DNA from: an uncultured Saprospiraceae bacterium
Lineage (GTDB): Bacteria > Bacteroidota > Bacteroidia > Chitinophagales > Saprospiraceae
Reading direction: 5' to 3'
Assembly: GCA_937952155.1 (NCBI GenBank)
Contig: CALFYH010000198.1
Coordinates: 1 to 7,365 of the forward strand
Length of the DNA stretch: 7,365 bases
Part shown: positions 5,747-7,365 of the stretch, piece by piece
Numbering within the stretch: the first letter of the stretch is position 1
Layout: every line of letters begins with the position of its first letter
Notes under the pieces: generated by a model
Database searches by the model: none
Seen by the model: only the letters and a program-made list of their open reading frames with translations
Told to the model about the DNA's origin: nothing
Program-made: the position numbers and the translations under genes

Positions 5747-6646
5747 ATGACAAAGTCAGGTATGTCATCGCCAGCACTTGAAAAGATTGTCCCCAGTTTT
5801 GGACATTCATTTACCTTGCGAAAGTTTGAAGAAATCAATCCCAACATTCTTCCATTTTGGCATTTTCATCCCGAATTGGAAATTGTATATATCAAGCAAG
5901 GCAGCGGTAAGAGACATATCGGCAATCATATATCTTATTACAATGGTGGTGACCTGATATTTTTGGGACCTAATCTGCCTCATTATGGATTTACGGATCG
6001 ACTATCTGGTGCAAGTTCTGAGATCGTGGTGCAAATGAAAGAGAGTTTTCTGGGTAAAAACTTTTTTGGATTGCCCGAAATGTCCAATATCCTTCAGCTA
6101 TTCGAACGATCCAAGGCTGGACTATCATTTTATGGCAATACAAAAAATGAAGTAGGTGCCAGACTCGATGATCTTTTTTATATGAATGAATTCGACAAAT
6201 TGATAGCATTTCTGAATATACTCCAGATTTTGGCCAATTCTAAAGAATACAACGTACTCAATGCAGCTGGTGTATCACTCATTATCCAAGGTCAAAATAC
6301 ACATAAGATCGATACTATATATAAATACGTTCGTGCCCATTTTACCGAGGCTATCCAACTCGAAGAAATCGCTGCTGAAGCCAATATGACTGTACCATCA
6401 TTCTGTAGATATTTCAAAAAAACAACTGGAAAAACATTTACTGAATTTGTCAATGAATTCAGAATTGTCCACGCTTGTAAGCTGCTGAGTGAAGAAAAAC
6501 ACACCATTGCAGATGTATGTTTTGAGTCAGGTTTTAATAATTTTTCGCATTTCAATAGATTGTTCAAAGAAAAAACAGGCAAAAGCCCAAATACTTATCG
6601 TAAGGCAGTAGAAAAAGTGGTGTACGACGAGTATTATGTGGGCTAA
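5747..6646 (+). CDS. AraC/XylS-family transcriptional regulator with cupin sensor domain
   Basis: A 299-residue DNA-binding regulator. The N-terminal half is a cupin sensor: WHFHPELEIVYI (38-49) supplies His39, His41 and Glu43, followed by GGDLIFLGPNLPHY (67-80). This arrangement in AraC proteins usually senses a sugar or other small ligand. The C-terminal part has two helix-turn-helix units, at about 203-224 (IQLEEIAAEANMTVPSFCRYF) and 253-277, ending with the AraC signature GFNNFSHFNRLFKEKTGKSP (262-281). Length and order are normal for the family, with no break. The alternative start at Met6 (position 5762) cannot be excluded; homology starts only after residue 10. It is divergent from the secreted-protein gene at 4965-5531 and convergent with the Hsp20 gene, 25 nt away. 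The target and ligand are unknown; the divergent neighbour and its own gene are the first candidates. Confidence 0.93.
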   Translation: MTKSGMSSPALEKIVPSFGHSFTLRKFEEINPNILPFWHFHPELEIVYIKQGSGKRHIGNHISYYNGGDLIFLGPNLPHYGFTDRLSGASSEIVVQMKESFLGKNFFGLPEMSNILQLFERSKAGLSFYGNTKNEVGARLDDLFYMNEFDKLIAFLNILQILANSKEYNVLNAAGVSLIIQGQNTHKIDTIYKYVRAHFTEAIQLEEIAAEANMTVPSFCRYFKKTTGKTFTEFVNEFRIVHACKLLSEEKHTIADVCFESGFNNFSHFNRLFKEKTGKSPNTYRKAVEKVVYDEYYVG

Positions 6647-6652
6647 TGCTTG

Positions 6653-6676
6653 AATTATTTGAAACACCAAATTATT
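6653..6676 (+). terminator. Weak candidate terminator between convergent genes
   Basis: AATTATTTG (6653-6661) and CAAATTATT (6668-6676) pair with one T-T mismatch around a 6-nt loop, followed on the plus strand by TTATTTC. It begins seven bases past the regulator's stop codon and overlaps the Hsp20 stop codon. The stem is almost all A/T, so stability is low. Confidence 0.3.
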
Positions 6677-7115
6677 TTATTTCAATTGTTTTTGGCCCTT
6701 TTGATTTACTTTCTTCTTTTTTAGGAAGAGTTAATACGAGAATTCCGTTTTCATATGTAGCTTCAATTTTTTCAGCATCCACACTATCAGATAAGTGGAA
6801 AGAACGCTTGAAAGAAGCATAATTAAATTCCTTTCTTGTCCATTTACCTTCTTCTACTTGTGTTGAATCAGAAGATTTTTCTGAAGAAACTACCAATTGA
6901 TCTTTTTCTATAGCGATTTTAAAATCACTTTTGTTAAGACCTGGAGCGGCAATTTCCATGGTGAAACTATCATCATTTTCAGAAATATTTACAGAAGGTG
7001 TGGTCACAGAAAGGTCTGAACCCACAAGGTCAGAAATACTTCGGTTAAAAACGTCATCAATAATGCTTGTAAGGGATTTTCCTTGCAAAAACGGATTAAC
7101 TTTTACGATATTCAT
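6672..7115 (-). CDS. Small heat-shock protein, Hsp20/alpha-crystallin family
   Basis: A cytoplasmic ATP-independent chaperone that holds unfolding proteins, 147 residues, the usual bacterial length. The alpha-crystallin domain covers about 40-133: PSVNISENDDSFTMEIAAPGL (40-60), the hydrophobic strand KIAIEKDQLVVSSEK (66-80), the KEFNYASFKRSFHL segment (95-108) with the conserved FxRxFxL, and the ENGILVLTLPKKE end (122-134). The short C-terminal tail carries an IxI motif, Ile144-Glu-Ile146, which binds neighbouring subunits in oligomers. The start is fixed by MNIVKVNPFL, a typical Hsp20 N-terminus. A second Hsp20 gene lies 33 nt upstream on the same strand, so the two are probably co-transcribed from a promoter beyond the contig end. 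Confidence 0.95.
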   Translation of the reverse strand: MNIVKVNPFLQGKSLTSIIDDVFNRSISDLVGSDLSVTTPSVNISENDDSFTMEIAAPGLNKSDFKIAIEKDQLVVSSEKSSDSTQVEEGKWTRKEFNYASFKRSFHLSDSVDAEKIEATYENGILVLTLPKKEESKSKGPKTIEIK

Positions 7116-7148
7116 AATATTTGTTTTTATTGGTTTAGAAATTTAAAA

Positions 7149-7365
7149 TTACTTTACTGATATGTTTACAGGTGCTTTCACTTCAGTTTTTGGTACTAAG
7201 ATGTGTAAAATGCCATCATTGGTGTTAGCCTCGATATGATCAGCTTTTACGTTTTCTGGCAAAGTAAATACTCTTTCGAAACTTGTAAAATAGAATTCTT
7301 TTTTCAAGTATTTTACATTTTCGTCAGCACTTTTACTACCTTTAACTATAAGCTTATTCAGATCG
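7149..7365 (-). CDS. Second small heat-shock protein (Hsp20), C-terminal fragment
   Basis: The reading frame enters from the contig end and gives 71 residues before a TAA stop at 7151-7149. It starts DLNKLIVKGSK and includes KKEFYFTSFERVFTLPENVK and IEANTNDGILHILVPKTE, which align with the FxRxFxL and GILxLxLPK segments of the adjacent Hsp20 at 6672-7115. The tail ends NISVK, so the IxI motif is present in the weaker form Ile-Ser-Val. The sequence is clearly diverged from its neighbour, so this is an old tandem pair and not a recent copy. The missing part should be the N-terminal arm and first strands. The first six bases read (7365-7360) may be adapter, so the first two residues are unreliable. 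Confidence 0.9.
   Translation of the reverse strand, partial: DLNKLIVKGSKSADENVKYLKKEFYFTSFERVFTLPENVKADHIEANTNDGILHILVPKTEVKAPVNISVK
7360..7365. other. Possible adapter remnant at the right contig end
   Basis: The last six bases, AGATCG, equal the first six of the Illumina adapter complement, and on the minus strand the contig starts CGATCT just as the adapter at the left end finishes. The Hsp20 reading frame stays open through these bases, so genuine sequence is also possible; six bases alone prove little. Confidence 0.45.

Noticed and set aside
1..7365. Terminal inverted repeat (CGATCT at both ends) suggesting a linear mobile element
   Set aside because: The left copy is part of a 16-base sequencing adapter, so the match is an artefact or chance.

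Overview
The window is an ordinary stretch of AT-rich (by eye, below 40% GC) chromosome from a member of the Bacteroidota. The lineage call rests on four things. The ribosomal protein S1 is of the Bacteroidota type. Copies of the TAnnTTTG -7 promoter element characteristic of the phylum sit in front of five genes. Start codons have A/T-rich leaders and no Shine-Dalgarno sequence. The AraC-type regulator and the secreted LPAGTY-repeat protein look like Bacteroidota proteins. A member of the Saprospiria/Chitinophagia side of the phylum is a guess. The piece looks like a complete assembled contig: the first 16 bases are an exact Illumina adapter end, and the last 6 bases also match the start of that adapter's complement.

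Layout. (1) 17-115, minus: the first 33 codons of an FAD-dependent oxidoreductase, cut by the contig end. (2) 232-2514, minus: ribosomal protein S1 with six S1 repeats plus an unusual C-terminal helix-hairpin-helix extension. It is followed by a strong intrinsic terminator and preceded by a leader with two inverted repeats built on the same TGTCG core. (3) 2787-4262, minus: a GH13 alpha-amylase-family lipoprotein with its own well-formed promoter. (4) 4371-4817, minus: a GNAT acetyltransferase. (5) 4965-5531, minus: a small secreted protein made of two similar beta-rich repeats, with a terminator behind it. (6) 5747-6646, plus: an AraC-family regulator divergent from (5); the shared spacer holds an 11-bp tandem repeat that could be an operator. 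(7) 6672-7115 and 7149-7365, minus: two tandem small heat-shock proteins, the second cut by the contig end.

Most genes appear to be single transcription units with their own promoter and terminator. Only the two Hsp20 genes, 33 nt apart, look like an operon. The sequence does not tie the amylase, acetyltransferase and secreted protein into one pathway: there is no SusC/SusD pair, and no mobile element, CRISPR array, tRNA or rRNA. I did not find a convincing new multi-gene system. The points most worth a second look are the S1-HhH fusion, the S1 leader, the divergent AraC/secreted-protein pair and the adapter contamination.
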